Shown: one piece after another, positions 19,401 through 28,098 of the stretch
Numbering within the stretch: position 1 is the stretch's first letter
Layout of the letters: every line of letters begins with the position of its first letter
NCBI RefSeq assembly: GCF_023701525.1
Contig: NZ_JAMQAW010000026.1
Coordinates: 1 to 64,000 of the forward strand
DNA length: 64,000 nt
Direction: 5' to 3'
Origin: Streptomyces albipurpureus
GTDB taxonomy: Bacteria; Actinomycetota; Actinomycetes; Streptomycetales; Streptomycetaceae
Notes under the pieces: generated by a model
Told to the model about the DNA's origin: nothing
Seen by the model: only the letters and a program-made list of their open reading frames with translations
Databases searched by the model: none
Made by a program: the position numbers and the translations under genes

Positions 19401-20990
19401 CCGCCGCACCACGACATCTACTCCATCGAGGATCTCGCCCAGCTGATCCACGACCTGAAGAACGCCAACCCGCGGGCGCGCATCCACGTCAAGCTGGTCT
19501 CCGAGGTCGGAGTCGGCACGGTCGCCGCGGGTGTCTCCAAGGCCCACGCCGACGTGGTCCTGATCTCCGGACACGACGGCGGTACGGGAGCCTCCCCGCT
19601 GACCTCGCTGAAGCACGCGGGCGGCCCCTGGGAGCTGGGACTCGCCGAGACCCAGCAGACCCTGCTGCTCAACGGGTTGCGGGACCGGATCGTCGTCCAG
19701 ACCGACGGTCAGCTCAAGACCGGTCGCGATGTGGTCATCGCCACGCTGCTGGGCGCCGAGGAGTTCTGCTTCGCCACCGCTCCGCTGGTGGTCTCCGGCT
19801 GCATCATGATGCGTGTCTGTCATCTGGACACCTGCCCGGTCGGTATCGCCACCCAGAACCCGGTGCTGCGTGACCGCTTCTCCGGCAAGGCCGAGTACGT
19901 CGTCAACTACTTCCAGTTCATCGCCGAAGAAGTGCGCGAACTCCTCGCCGAGCTGGGCTTCCGCTCCGTCGAAGAGGCCGTCGGCCACGCCGAACTCCTG
20001 GAGACCGAGCGGGCCGTCAGCCACTTCAAGGCCCAGGGCCTCGATCTGGCGCCCCTCTTCCACGTCCCCCACCTCGCCGATGGCGCGGTCCGTCACGCGA
20101 TCATCGAGCAGGACCACGGACTGGCGAAGGCGCTCGACAACGAGCTGATCAAGCTCGCGGCCGACGCGCTGAAGGCGGAGAGCCCCGAGGCCGCCCAGCC
20201 GGTGCGCGCCCAGGTCGCCATCCGCAACATCAACCGCACCGTGGGCACCATGCTCGGGTATGAGGTGACCAAGGCGTTCGGCGGTGCCGGACTGCCCGAC
20301 GACACCATCGACATCACCTTCACGGGCTCCGCGGGTCAGTCCTTCGGCGCCTTCGTACCGCGCGGTGTCACCCTCCGGCTGGAGGGCGACGCCAACGACT
20401 ACGTCGGCAAGGGCCTCTCCGGTGGCCGGGTCATCGTCCGGCCCGACCGCGGCGCCGACCACCTCGCCGAGTTCTCCACCATCGCGGGCAACACCATCGC
20501 GTACGGGGCCACGGGCGGTGAGCTGTTCCTACGGGGTCGGACCGGCGAACGCTTCTGTGTCCGCAACTCCGGTGCGACCGTGGTCTCCGAAGGCGTGGGT
20601 GACCATGGCTGCGAGTACATGACCGGTGGTTACGCGGTCGTCCTCGGCGAGACCGGACGTAACTTCGCGGCCGGTATGTCGGGCGGCGTCGCCTTTGTCA
20701 TCGACCTTGACCGGGACAACGTCAACTCCGGCAATCTGACGGCGATCGAGCCGCTCACCGACACCGATCGGCAGTGGCTGCACGATGTCGTGCGCCGGCA
20801 CCAGGAGGAGACCGGCTCCACCGTCGCCGAGAAGCTGCTGGCCGACTGGTCGGTGAGCGTCGAACGGTTCGGCAAGATCATTCCCACTACTTACAAGGCA
20901 GTGCTCGCCGCCAAGGACGCCGCTGAGCTCGCCGGTCTCTCCGAGCAGGAGACCACCGAGAAGATGATGGAGGCGGCGATCAATGGCTGA
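16422..20990 (+). CDS. gltB: glutamate synthase (NADPH) large subunit
   Basis: 1522-aa GOGAT alpha subunit: transfers the glutamine amide to 2-oxoglutarate, giving two glutamates, in nitrogen assimilation with GltD. Start 16422 (ATG after GGGAGAG) gives a short propeptide before Cys28 of the ACGVGF class II glutamine amidotransferase site, exposed by processing. Further on: central domain, FMN-binding synthase domain with GEGGEDSDRLYDP and GGTGASPLTSLKHAGGPWE, the 3Fe-4S ligands Cys1127, Cys1133 and Cys1138 (CIMMRVCHLDTC), then the GXGXG beta-helix. The ATG of gltD overlaps the end of the gene, so the subunits are co-translated. Length and all catalytic motifs are intact. Confidence 0.98.
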   Translation: MRSDAWSPMDGRPAAQGMYDPRNEHDACGVGFVATLTGVASHELVEQALTVLRNLEHRGATGSEPDSGDGAGILLQVPDAFLREVSGCELPEAGAYAVGIAFLPEQGTDDAVSRIETIAADEGLTVLGWREVPVAPQLLGATARATMPVFRQLFVGDGASQGIALDRKAFVLRKRAEREAGVYFPSLSARTIVYKGMLTTGQLEPFFPDLSDRRIATAVALVHSRFSTNTFPSWPLAHPYRFVAHNGEINTVKGNRNWMRARESQLLSDLFGGEDAQSLERIFPVCTPDASDSASFDEVLELLHLGGRSLPHSVLMMVPEAWENHDSMDPARRAFYQYHATMMEPWDGPACVTFTDGVQVGAVLDRNGLRPGRYWVTDDGLVVLSSEVGVLDIDPAKVVRKGRLQPGKMFLVDTAEHRIIEDDEIKSTLAAEQPYAEWLDAGIIELSDLPEREHIVHTHASVTRRQQTFGYTEEELRIILAPMARTAGEPLGSMGTDSPIAALSARPRLLFDYFTQLFAQVTNPPLDAIREELVTSLRSSLGPAGNILEPTAASCRSVTLPFPVIDNDELAKLIHINADGDMPGMKAATLSGLYRVSGGGEALAARIDDICAEVDAAIESGARLVVLSDRHSDAEHAPIPSLLLTSAVHHHLIRTKQRTQVGLLVEAGDVREVHHVALLIGFGAAAVNPYLAMETVEDLVRAGTFIEGIESEQAIRNLIYALGKGVLKVMSKMGISTVASYRGAQVFEAIGLDSAFVEKYFNGTASKIGGAGLAIIADEVAARHTKAYPTSGIAPAHRALDIGGEYQWRREGEPHLFDPDTVFRLQHSTRNRRYDIFKQYTDRVNEQSERLMTLRGLFGFKSGRESIPLDEVEPVSEIVKRFSTGAMSYGSISQEAHETLAIAMNQLGGKSNTGEGGEDSDRLYDPVRRSSIKQVASGRFGVTSEYLVNADDIQIKMAQGAKPGEGGQLPGHKVYPWVAKTRHSTPGVGLISPPPHHDIYSIEDLAQLIHDLKNANPRARIHVKLVSEVGVGTVAAGVSKAHADVVLISGHDGGTGASPLTSLKHAGGPWELGLAETQQTLLLNGLRDRIVVQTDGQLKTGRDVVIATLLGAEEFCFATAPLVVSGCIMMRVCHLDTCPVGIATQNPVLRDRFSGKAEYVVNYFQFIAEEVRELLAELGFRSVEEAVGHAELLETERAVSHFKAQGLDLAPLFHVPHLADGAVRHAIIEQDHGLAKALDNELIKLAADALKAESPEAAQPVRAQVAIRNINRTVGTMLGYEVTKAFGGAGLPDDTIDITFTGSAGQSFGAFVPRGVTLRLEGDANDYVGKGLSGGRVIVRPDRGADHLAEFSTIAGNTIAYGATGGELFLRGRTGERFCVRNSGATVVSEGVGDHGCEYMTGGYAVVLGETGRNFAAGMSGGVAFVIDLDRDNVNSGNLTAIEPLTDTDRQWLHDVVRRHQEETGSTVAEKLLADWSVSVERFGKIIPTTYKAVLAAKDAAELAGLSEQETTEKMMEAAING

Positions 20991-22443
20991 CCCCAAGGGC
21001 TTCCTGACCACCGGGCGCCAAGGCGCCACATCCCGTCCCGTGGGCGAGCGCCTCAAGGACTGGGACGAGGTCTACGTTCCCGGCTCCCTGCTGCCGATCA
21101 TCAGCAAGCAGGCCGGTCGCTGCATGGACTGCGGCATCCCGTTCTGCCACAACGGCTGTCCTCTCGGAAACCTCATCCCCGAGTGGAACGACTTCGCCTA
21201 CCGTGAGGACTGGGCGGCGGCCAGCGAGCGGCTGCACGCCACCAACAACTTCCCGGAGTTCACCGGGCGGCTGTGCCCCGCGCCCTGTGAGTCGGCCTGT
21301 GTCCTCAGCATCAACCAGCCCGCGGTGACCATCAAGAACGTCGAAGTCTCCATCATCGACAAGGCCTGGGACTCCGGCGATGTCACTCCGCAGCCCCCGG
21401 AGCGCCTCTCGGGCAAGACGGTCGCCGTCATCGGCTCGGGCCCGGCCGGTCTGGCCGCCGCCCAGCAGCTGACCCGGGCCGGCCACACCGTCGTCGTCTA
21501 TGAGCGCGCCGACCGGATCGGCGGACTGCTGCGGTACGGCATCCCCGAGTTCAAGATGGAGAAGGTGCACATCAACCGCCGTATCGAGCAGATGCGCGCG
21601 GAGGGCACCAAGTTCCGTACCGAGGTCGAGGTCGGCCGGGACATCGAGGCCGCCCAGCTGCGGCGCCGCTATGACTCGGTGGTCATCGCCGCCGGAGCGA
21701 CCGTCTCCCGTGATCTGCCCGTTCCGGGCCGTGAGCTGAGCGGCATCCACTTCGCGATGGAGTATCTGCCGCTCGCCAACAAGGTGCAGGAGGGCGACTT
21801 CATCGCCCCGCCGATCACCGCCGAAGGCAAGCACGTCGTCGTCATCGGCGGCGGCGACACCGGCGCCGACTGTGTGGGCACCGCCCATCGCCAGGGCGCT
21901 GCCTCCGTCACCCAGCTGGAGATCATGCCCCGCCCGGGCGATGACCGCAGCCCCGGCCAGCCCTGGCCCACCTTCCCCATGCTCTACAAGGTCACCTCCG
22001 CCCACGAGGAGGGCGGTGAACGGGTCTACTCCGTCTCCACCACCCACTTCGAAGGCGATGCGGACGGCCATGTCCAGGCGCTGCACCTGGTCGAGGTCGA
22101 GTTCAAGGACGGCAAGCTGGAGCAGAAGCCCGGCACCGAGCGGAGCATTCCGGCCCAGCTGGTCACCCTGGCGATGGGCTTCACCGGCACTGACCAGGCG
22201 AACGGCCTGGTCCAGCAGTTCGGACTGGAACTCGACGGCCGCGGAAACATCGTTCGCGACGCCGACTACGCGACCAATGTCGATGGCGTCTACGTCGCCG
22301 GTGACGCGGGCCGCGGCCAGTCGCTGATCGTCTGGGCCATCGCGGAGGGCCGCTCGGCCGCCCGTGGTGTGGACCGCTTTCTGACCGGGACGAGCGAGCT
22401 GCCCGCACCGGTTCGACCGACGGATCGCTCACTGACCGTCTGA
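20983..22443 (+). CDS. gltD: glutamate synthase (NADPH) small subunit
   Basis: 486-aa beta subunit that takes electrons from NADPH through FAD and two 4Fe-4S clusters to GltB. Seen: N-terminal Cys clusters GRCMDCGIPFCHNGCPLGN and RLCPAPCESACVL, FAD motif VIGSGPAGLAAAQQL, NADPH motif VIGGGDTGADCVG, and the C-terminal FAD motif VDGVYVAGDAGRGQSLIVWAI. It overlaps gltB by 8 bp (20983-20990). Confidence 0.98.
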   Translation: MADPKGFLTTGRQGATSRPVGERLKDWDEVYVPGSLLPIISKQAGRCMDCGIPFCHNGCPLGNLIPEWNDFAYREDWAAASERLHATNNFPEFTGRLCPAPCESACVLSINQPAVTIKNVEVSIIDKAWDSGDVTPQPPERLSGKTVAVIGSGPAGLAAAQQLTRAGHTVVVYERADRIGGLLRYGIPEFKMEKVHINRRIEQMRAEGTKFRTEVEVGRDIEAAQLRRRYDSVVIAAGATVSRDLPVPGRELSGIHFAMEYLPLANKVQEGDFIAPPITAEGKHVVVIGGGDTGADCVGTAHRQGAASVTQLEIMPRPGDDRSPGQPWPTFPMLYKVTSAHEEGGERVYSVSTTHFEGDADGHVQALHLVEVEFKDGKLEQKPGTERSIPAQLVTLAMGFTGTDQANGLVQQFGLELDGRGNIVRDADYATNVDGVYVAGDAGRGQSLIVWAIAEGRSAARGVDRFLTGTSELPAPVRPTDRSLTV

Positions 22444-22829
22444 TTCCCCGGAAACACTCGCGGAACAGGTGTAGAAACAGACCCAGCACACCAGGCCACG
22501 GTCTCGGGCACAACCGAGGCCGGCTGCCGAAACGGGGCCCAGCAGCCCCGGTGATCGTCCCGTACAACGGTGTACGGAACTAGCGCGGCGCCTGCCCCGT
22601 CCCCGACCGGACCTGGGCAGGCGTCGCATCGCTGTTCGGGGCGGTTGCGTCTCCATGGCTGCTGGACGCTGAGCACCTCGGGGCGGCTTCCGCACGACCC
22701 CGGGAATCCGCTGTCTCCCGTCCGAGTCCTGGCTGTTGGTCGGTCCGTTCGGTCGATCCAGTCGGTTGGCACGCCGGTGCGGTCCGCGTTGGGCGGGGTG
22801 GCTCGGGCGGGACTGGGGATACGCACTCC
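22444..22829. other. convergent intergenic gap
   Basis: Between gltD and the convergent MFS gene. No supported gene. A 7-bp inverted repeat CCGTACA/TGTACGG (22560-22566 and 22571-22577) is the only clear structure. I see no strong terminator for either flank. Confidence 0.5.
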
Positions 22830-24398
22830 TCACCTGGTCTGGATCGGCTCCGTCAGCGGTTGACCGGGGTCGGGCTGCCAGTTCGCCCCGGTCCGCGACT
22901 CACTCGCCGCGGCCGTTCCCGACGGGTTCCCGATCCCTGGTGACGGCTCCTTCGCCGGCTGGGCTGATCGCACAGCGGCCGAACGCAACAGGCGGTGGAC
23001 CACGATCGCCGACGCGATCAGTGTCACTCCCACCCCTGCCACCACCAACTGCCAGGCCGCGGTGAACTCGCCCGCCCGTTCGGGGCGTTGACCCGCGGTC
23101 ACCCGAGCCGCGTGGCCGCGGTCACCGGTCTGCGCCTGTACCAGCGTCACCAGCAAGGAGCCGAACCCCGCCATGACCAGGGCGCCCGCCCCACCGCGTG
23201 CCGTGCCCAACAGCCCCGATGCCATGCCCACCCGCTCCGGTGCGACTGCTCCCAACGCCTGCACCTCCAACTGGCCCAGCGCGAGTCCACTGCCGGTCCC
23301 GATCAGTAGCAGCGGGCCAGCGAGCACGGCGGGCCCCGCGTCCGGTGCGAGGGCGAAGGCCAGCCAGAGATTGCCCACCGCGGTCAGCAGCAGCGCGCCC
23401 AGAATCAGATGGCGCGCGGCCAGCCCCAGTGAGACAAGTCGTCCACCGACCGAGGGGAAGACAAAGACCGGAGCGGTCGTCATCACCATGATCAACCCGG
23501 TGTCCCCCGCCGAAAGCCCGCCCGTGCCCTGGAGATAGGTCGGCAGGAAGACCAGCACCCCCACCGAGCCCGCGGTGATGAACACCGCGCTGACCAGCCA
23601 GGCGGAGAAGGAACGATCCCGGACCAGGGTGAGGTCGAGTACCGGGTGGTCGCTGCGCCGCTCGATGCGGACGAAGGCCACCATCAGGACCACCCCGGCG
23701 GTGAGGGGGGCGAGTACCGCCGCACTGAGCCACCCCGACTGGGAACCCTGGGTGACGGCGAACATCAACAGCGCCAGGCTCGCGATGAAGGCGGCCACCC
23801 CCGGCCGGTCGACGCGCGGCCGTACCGCCGCTCGGGACTCGGGTATCAACCGGGTGGCGAACACGATCAGCACCCCGGCGACTCCGAACACCACGAAGGA
23901 CGACCGCCAGCCCAGTGACCCCACCAACCAGCCGGACAGGGTCGGGCCAAGAGCCAGCCCCACCCCGGCGGTGGTGCCCACGGCAGCGAACGCCCGGGCC
24001 CGCGCGGGGCCTTCGAAGACGGTGGCGGTGATGGCTCCGCCGCCCGCCATCACCGCCGCACCTCCCACACCCGCCACCGTGCGGGCGGCATCGAGCAGCA
24101 GAACGTTCGGCGCTGCGGCAGACCCGAGGATGCCCACCGCGTAGAGCAGCGCCCCGAGGGTGTACACCTTCCGCCGCCCGAAGAGGTCGCCGAGCGAGCC
24201 CGCGACCAGCATCATGGACGAGGCGGCGAGCATGTACCCGGTGACCACCCACTGGAGGGCCGCACCGGAGGCGTTGAGGTCCCGGCCGATCTCGGGGAGG
24301 GCGACGGAGGTGCCGGTCATCCCCATCGGCAACGAGAGATAGCCGAAGAGGACGACGAGCAGGGTGAGCAGGGGCCGTGACAGCCGTGGCGAGGTCAT
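22830..24398 (-). CDS. MFS drug-resistance transporter, DHA2 (14-TMS) type
   Basis: 522-aa proton antiporter-like exporter. Seen: motif region GDLFGRRKVYTLGALLYAVG between TM2 and TM3, the antiporter-type segment GLALGPTLSGWLVGSLGWRSSFVV (motif C like) in TM5, and about 14 hydrophobic segments in total. The start is the ATG at 24398; an upstream TTG at 24419 lies inside the promoter palindrome. The ATG sits 6 bp after a plausible -10, so the mRNA may be leaderless. Substrate unknown; the SoxR/MerR-like promoter argues for a redox-active or small toxic compound. Confidence 0.9.
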   Translation of the reverse strand: MTSPRLSRPLLTLLVVLFGYLSLPMGMTGTSVALPEIGRDLNASGAALQWVVTGYMLAASSMMLVAGSLGDLFGRRKVYTLGALLYAVGILGSAAAPNVLLLDAARTVAGVGGAAVMAGGGAITATVFEGPARARAFAAVGTTAGVGLALGPTLSGWLVGSLGWRSSFVVFGVAGVLIVFATRLIPESRAAVRPRVDRPGVAAFIASLALLMFAVTQGSQSGWLSAAVLAPLTAGVVLMVAFVRIERRSDHPVLDLTLVRDRSFSAWLVSAVFITAGSVGVLVFLPTYLQGTGGLSAGDTGLIMVMTTAPVFVFPSVGGRLVSLGLAARHLILGALLLTAVGNLWLAFALAPDAGPAVLAGPLLLIGTGSGLALGQLEVQALGAVAPERVGMASGLLGTARGGAGALVMAGFGSLLVTLVQAQTGDRGHAARVTAGQRPERAGEFTAAWQLVVAGVGVTLIASAIVVHRLLRSAAVRSAQPAKEPSPGIGNPSGTAAASESRTGANWQPDPGQPLTEPIQTR

Positions 24399-24404
24399 AC
24401 GCCC

Positions 24405-24435
24405 ATCGTTGAACCTCAATGTTGCTTGAGGTCAA
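24405..24435 (-). promoter_or_regulatory. MerR/SoxR-type promoter with dyad in a 19-bp spacer
   Basis: Read on the minus strand: -35 TTGACC (24430-24435), exactly 19 bp, then -10 AACGAT (24405-24410). The spacer carries the perfect dyad CCTCAA-N6-TTGAGG (24414-24419 and 24426-24431), which has the same half-sites and spacing as the SoxR box. Overlong 19-bp spacers untwisted by a dimer on the dyad are the hallmark of MerR-family activation. No merR/soxR gene lies nearby, so the regulator would act in trans. Confidence 0.7.
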
Positions 24436-24543
24436 GCCCTTCTGTCGGTCGCCGGCCTGATGTCGTACCTATGACGTAATCTCAGCAGGACTGTTGATCT
24501 ATCGGGATGTCAGCCGCCCGCTGGCGGATGAAGGGGGAGCCTC

Positions 24544-25293
24544 ATGGTGGCCATACTGCGGCGCGACACCGGGGGGCCGGCGATCAGTCTTCAGAAGGTC
24601 GAGCAGCGAGCGCCCGCCCTGGTCAGCCTCTACAAGTCGGCTGGTGTCTCACTTCGCAAGCACAGCCTCGACGGATATCGCGCGTCGGTCTACCTGGTGT
24701 TGGACTACTCCGGTTCCATGCGCGACTACTACAAGGACGGCAGCGTCCAGGCGCTCGCGGACCGGGTGCTGGGCCTGTCCGCCAATCTCGATGACGATGG
24801 AGTCGTCCCGGTCGTCTTCTTCTCCACCGATGTCGACGCGGTCACCGATATCGCCCTGGAGAACCACCACGGCCGCGTCGCACAGATAGTCGCCGGTCTG
24901 GGGCACATGGGCAAGACCAGCTACCACCTGGCGATGGACGCCGTCATCGACCACTACCTCGACAGCGGATCGACCGCGCCCGCGCTGGTGATCTTCCAGA
25001 CCGACGGTGGACCGATCAACAAGCTCGCCGCCGAGCGCTATGTCTGCAAGGCGGCGAAGCTACCGCTGTTCTGGCAGTTCGTCGGCTTCGGCAATACGCG
25101 CAGTACGCAGTTCGACTTTCTGCGCAAGCTCGATGAGCTCGCCGTCCCGGCCAAGCGCCTGGTGGACAACGCCGGCTATTTCCACGCCGGGCTCGATCCG
25201 CGGCAGGTGCCGGACGACCAGCTCTATGACCGGCTCGTGGGTGAGTTCCCCAACTGGCTGGCCGCGGCCAGAGCGCAAGGCATCATCGGCTGA
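24544..25293 (+). CDS. VWA-domain protein, TerF-like
   Basis: 249-aa cytosolic protein, essentially one von Willebrand A domain with the MIDAS metal site: D54-Y-S56-G-S58 (VYLVLDYSGSM), a Thr in GHMGKTSYH and the later QTDGG aspartate. The sequence resembles the VWA modules of tellurium-resistance/stress (Ter) proteins. Ter-system VWA proteins bind Ca2+ or Mg2+ and are thought to scaffold membrane-associated stress complexes. No other ter gene is adjacent, so it stands alone. Start: ATG at 24544 preceded by AAGGGGGAG. Confidence 0.85.
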   Translation: MVAILRRDTGGPAISLQKVEQRAPALVSLYKSAGVSLRKHSLDGYRASVYLVLDYSGSMRDYYKDGSVQALADRVLGLSANLDDDGVVPVVFFSTDVDAVTDIALENHHGRVAQIVAGLGHMGKTSYHLAMDAVIDHYLDSGSTAPALVIFQTDGGPINKLAAERYVCKAAKLPLFWQFVGFGNTRSTQFDFLRKLDELAVPAKRLVDNAGYFHAGLDPRQVPDDQLYDRLVGEFPNWLAAARAQGIIG

Positions 25294-25389
25294 GGTCGGG
25301 GGCCTCTCGCCGCGTTGGAGCGTTTCGCGGTCCCCCGGTGGTAGTGCCCCGGTGGGTCCCCTCTCCGTGCGGATGGTTCTGGGCCGGCT

Positions 25390-25677
25390 CTACCGCTTCG
25401 CCACCCAGTAGTTGTAGACCTCGGACTGGTCTGGGGCCTGCGGCGGGCCGGTCATGCCGAGCCGTTCGGTGACCGGCATCATCACCGTGAAGAACTTCTC
25501 CATCGCTTCCTGCGATTCCCAGAGGTCATACACCTCGATGCCCGATGATCCGGCTACACACACATGGGTGAGGCAGCCTGCGAAGGTGTCACCGGGAAGC
25601 GCCTGGAGTTCGGTGTTCAGGGTGTCGTACTGCTCCGTGGTGACACCGGGAAGAGTGGCGTGCATCAGGATCGCCAT
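25390..25677 (-). CDS. small dimeric alpha/beta-barrel (ABM-like) protein
   Basis: 95 aa with a clear GGAGG-type RBS before the ATG at 25677. The pattern MAILMHATLPGVTTEQYDTLN ... GIEVYDLWESQEAMEKFFTVMMP is that of ferredoxin-like dimeric alpha/beta-barrel proteins (antibiotic monooxygenase/EthD/YdhR group). Such proteins are small oxygenases, isomerases or of unknown role. No catalytic residue can be named. Convergent with the VWA gene. Confidence 0.7.
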   Translation of the reverse strand: MAILMHATLPGVTTEQYDTLNTELQALPGDTFAGCLTHVCVAGSSGIEVYDLWESQEAMEKFFTVMMPVTERLGMTGPPQAPDQSEVYNYWVAKR

Positions 25678-25865
25678 CGGGTCCTCCTTGGTGTGCGGAT
25701 GTGCAGATGTGTAGATGTACGGGGATCGGCGCCCTCCCCACCGCCGCTCCGACGGTCTTCTCCACCACCGGTTCGGCGGACTTCCCCACTACCCAGGACA
25801 ACACGTTTCGCCGGCGGATGTGAATCCTGACAGAAGGTGTCGGGTTTCCATGGTGGGGTGGCCCC

Positions 25866-26357
25866 ATGACTGCCGAGAACTCCGTTACAGGCTCCTCCTG
25901 GGCCGACTTCCAGCGGGCCGAGCCGGCCTTCGCCGCCACTGTGCAGGCCCGCTTCGCAAAGTACTTGCACCATGTGCTCGCCACCCTGCGCAAGGACGGC
26001 TCACCACGAGTGACCGGACTTGAGGTGATCTTCCGCGAGGATCAGCTCTGGCTGGGGATGATGCCCGACTCCCTCAAGGCGCGCGACCTGCTGCGCGACC
26101 CTCGATTCGCCCTGCACGCCAACCCCGGGACGGACGGCTCCATGGACGGCGGTGACGTCAGGCTCTCCGGGCGCGCGGTGGAGATCACCGACCAGGAGGA
26201 GCTGGCCCGGTTCGCGGCGGCGATCGAGCACCCGCTGCCCTTTCACCTGTTCCGGGTGGAGCTGTCGGATGTGGTGCGGAGCTCAGTGGACGGCGATGAG
26301 ATGGTGCTCCAGTCCTGGCACCCGGCGGCGGGGCTGGTCACCCGTCGCCGCCGCTGA
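25866..26357 (+). CDS. pyridoxamine 5'-phosphate oxidase-fold (PPOX) protein
   Basis: 163-aa split-barrel flavin- or F420-binding fold protein. Seen: FAKYLHHVLATLRKDGSPRVTGLEV, the usual first strands, followed by LWLGMMPDSLKARDLLRDPRFALHANPG and DGGDVRLSGRAVEI, typical of the actinobacterial general-stress/F420-linked PPOX branch. The true PNPOx substrate motifs are not apparent, so pyridoxal synthesis is unlikely; a small-molecule reductase or oxidase is more probable. Confidence 0.82.
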   Translation: MTAENSVTGSSWADFQRAEPAFAATVQARFAKYLHHVLATLRKDGSPRVTGLEVIFREDQLWLGMMPDSLKARDLLRDPRFALHANPGTDGSMDGGDVRLSGRAVEITDQEELARFAAAIEHPLPFHLFRVELSDVVRSSVDGDEMVLQSWHPAAGLVTRRRR

Positions 26358-26484
26358 AGGGGACCCTGGACGGCGACCGTGCGCGCGAAGGCCCCTACCG
26401 CGGGGTTGTCCGCGCGGCCGCGTCTGCTCGGGTCGCTGAGGTGCCGGGCGGGAGGTCCCGCCCGGCCTGGTTCGGGGGGAAGCG

Positions 26485-27345
26485 CTATCGTCCCGGGCGG
26501 TCCGGCAGCCCCACCGGGTTCGGGAATCGCAGCACCTTCGCCACCGCGTCCGCCAGCGGAGTCAAGGTCTCCGCGAGCAGGGGGAGATTGGCGTCGGCCC
26601 AGGGGCGGGCAGCCACTCGGTCCGTGGTGTCCTCGATCGCCGCGTGAAGACGCCGCCCGTCCTCCGTGGCTCGCCCGTCCGACGCCAGTAGCCTCCGCTG
26701 CTGGAGGCGTTGACCCGCGGCTTCCCATTCCTTGTCGGTCCAGCCCCGGTAGGGCTGGAGTTCACTGCGCGGCAGATCGATGCCCGTACGCAGTAGCAGG
26801 ACCTCGCAGCCGTCGAGGTCCGCCGCGGTCTGTGCGGCCACATACCCGTCGCCGCGGTGCTCGCGCAGGATCGTCGCCGCCTGCCACAGCCGATCCAGCG
26901 GGTCCTTGGGCCAGGGGAGTGCGGCGTTCGCGGCGGCGAGCGTACGGCCCGCGCAGTCGGGTGCGGTGGCGACCTCGGCCAGCAGTTCGGCTGCCCGCTC
27001 GACTCGTTCCTCCTGTTCGGCCAGCAGCCGGGCCAACGCCGCTCGGGCCCCTTCCCGCCGTACGTCGAGTGCCTCGGCCGGAGTGATCTGCGTCCAGACC
27101 GAGGGCAGCGCCTCGGCCACCATCGCCGGGGCGTACGAGCAGAACGCGCCCGTCGCCGCTCCCGCGCCTACCGTTCCCAGCGGTGCGGACCGGCCGGCGA
27201 AGTAGCCGCGCCAGAAGCCGTGCAGGCCCGCCTCCTCGAAAACGGAGGTGCCTTCGGGGGTGAAGTAGGTGACGGAGTGGATCGGTTCGAAGAGAAGCCA
27301 GAGATCACGGGATGTGACGGCCTTGGTGCTCACGGTAGTGGTCAT
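26485..27345 (-). CDS. SCO6745-family protein
   Basis: 286 aa from the ATG at 27345 (upstream in-frame sequence is composition noise). Begins MTTTVSTKAVTSRDLWLLFEPIHSVTYFTPE and matches my memory of a conserved actinobacterial family of unknown function (SCO6745 type), about 280 residues, all-helical, with LHGFWRGYFAGRSAPLG and a C-terminal RPWADANLPLLAETL segment. No catalytic motif can be assigned and no partner is evident from neighbours. Confidence 0.75.
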   Translation of the reverse strand: MTTTVSTKAVTSRDLWLLFEPIHSVTYFTPEGTSVFEEAGLHGFWRGYFAGRSAPLGTVGAGAATGAFCSYAPAMVAEALPSVWTQITPAEALDVRREGARAALARLLAEQEERVERAAELLAEVATAPDCAGRTLAAANAALPWPKDPLDRLWQAATILREHRGDGYVAAQTAADLDGCEVLLLRTGIDLPRSELQPYRGWTDKEWEAAGQRLQQRRLLASDGRATEDGRRLHAAIEDTTDRVAARPWADANLPLLAETLTPLADAVAKVLRFPNPVGLPDRPGR

Positions 27346-27459
27346 GAAGGCATTGTGCCGGGACTCTTCGCCCCTAAGTACCGCTTGCCCGAATATGGTT
27401 GGGCTGGTGCGATCATCTGAACCATGAGTTGACACAGGGAACAGCAGGACCAGAGAAAA

Positions 27460-27822
27460 GTGTGCGGGCTCCTCGGGGGAGTGCCCCTCGCCATCGCCCT
27501 GCTGCCGGGCATCACCATGGAGGGTGGCTTCTCCATTGCGGCGCGGATGATCCCCATCGCCCTGTTCCTCATCGTCAACCGAGTCATCAGTGTTTGGCCG
27601 GAGAACACCAGAACCGCACATCCGCTCATGGTGCTGATGCCCGCCGTGATAGGCATCGTCGAGGACTCTCTCATCTGGCTGCCGGCGTCCTGGGTCGCCG
27701 GCCTGATGGATCTCGCCCTGGAGATCGACGGCATTCTCCCGATGGTGTTGGGTGCCCTCATCGTCAGATTGACGGCACTGGCGCTTCTCGCCCTGCCGTC
27801 CCGTGTGGCGCGGGCCGACTAG
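27460..27822 (+). CDS. possible small membrane protein
   Basis: 120 codons from a GTG preceded by AGAGAAAAG. The translation has three or four hydrophobic stretches (GGVPLAIALLPGITM, MIPIALFLIVNRVISVW, HPLMVLMPAVIGIVEDSLIWLPASWVAGLM, GALIVRLTALALLALPS) broken by charged loops, which looks like a polytopic membrane protein. The opposite strand carries an open frame of poorer composition. Family not recognised; it could be a chance frame. Confidence 0.5.
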   Translation: MCGLLGGVPLAIALLPGITMEGGFSIAARMIPIALFLIVNRVISVWPENTRTAHPLMVLMPAVIGIVEDSLIWLPASWVAGLMDLALEIDGILPMVLGALIVRLTALALLALPSRVARAD

Positions 27823-28098
27823 CCGGGCCTCCTGGTCACCCGGCCTCCGGCGGTAGTCACCGGCGTTGTCCACCGCGATCGCGACCCCGCACCCATGGCG
27901 CGGCCTTCGCCCCTTCGTCGTCACCGCCCTCACCGTCCCCGGGCGCGGAAGGCGCGGCCTGTATGCCCCCTTGGTGGGGATGTGCACCTCGTCCTGAGCA
28001 TCAGCTCCATCGGAGCGCAGATTGACCCCGAAGGGTGCCGGGGTTCGAGACACCACCTCCCGTACGGCTGAACGGCCGCGCCTTCCCGCGCCCCGCTC

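Noticed and set aside
17931..20462. 843-codon open frame antisense to gltB
   Set aside because: Mirror frame of a high-GC gene with clear GltB motifs on the plus strand; composition (Gly/Asp/Val repeats) is that of a shadow frame.
24411..24419. TTG start at 24419 for the MFS gene
   Set aside because: It lies inside the promoter dyad; the ATG at 24398 gives the normal MFS N-terminus.
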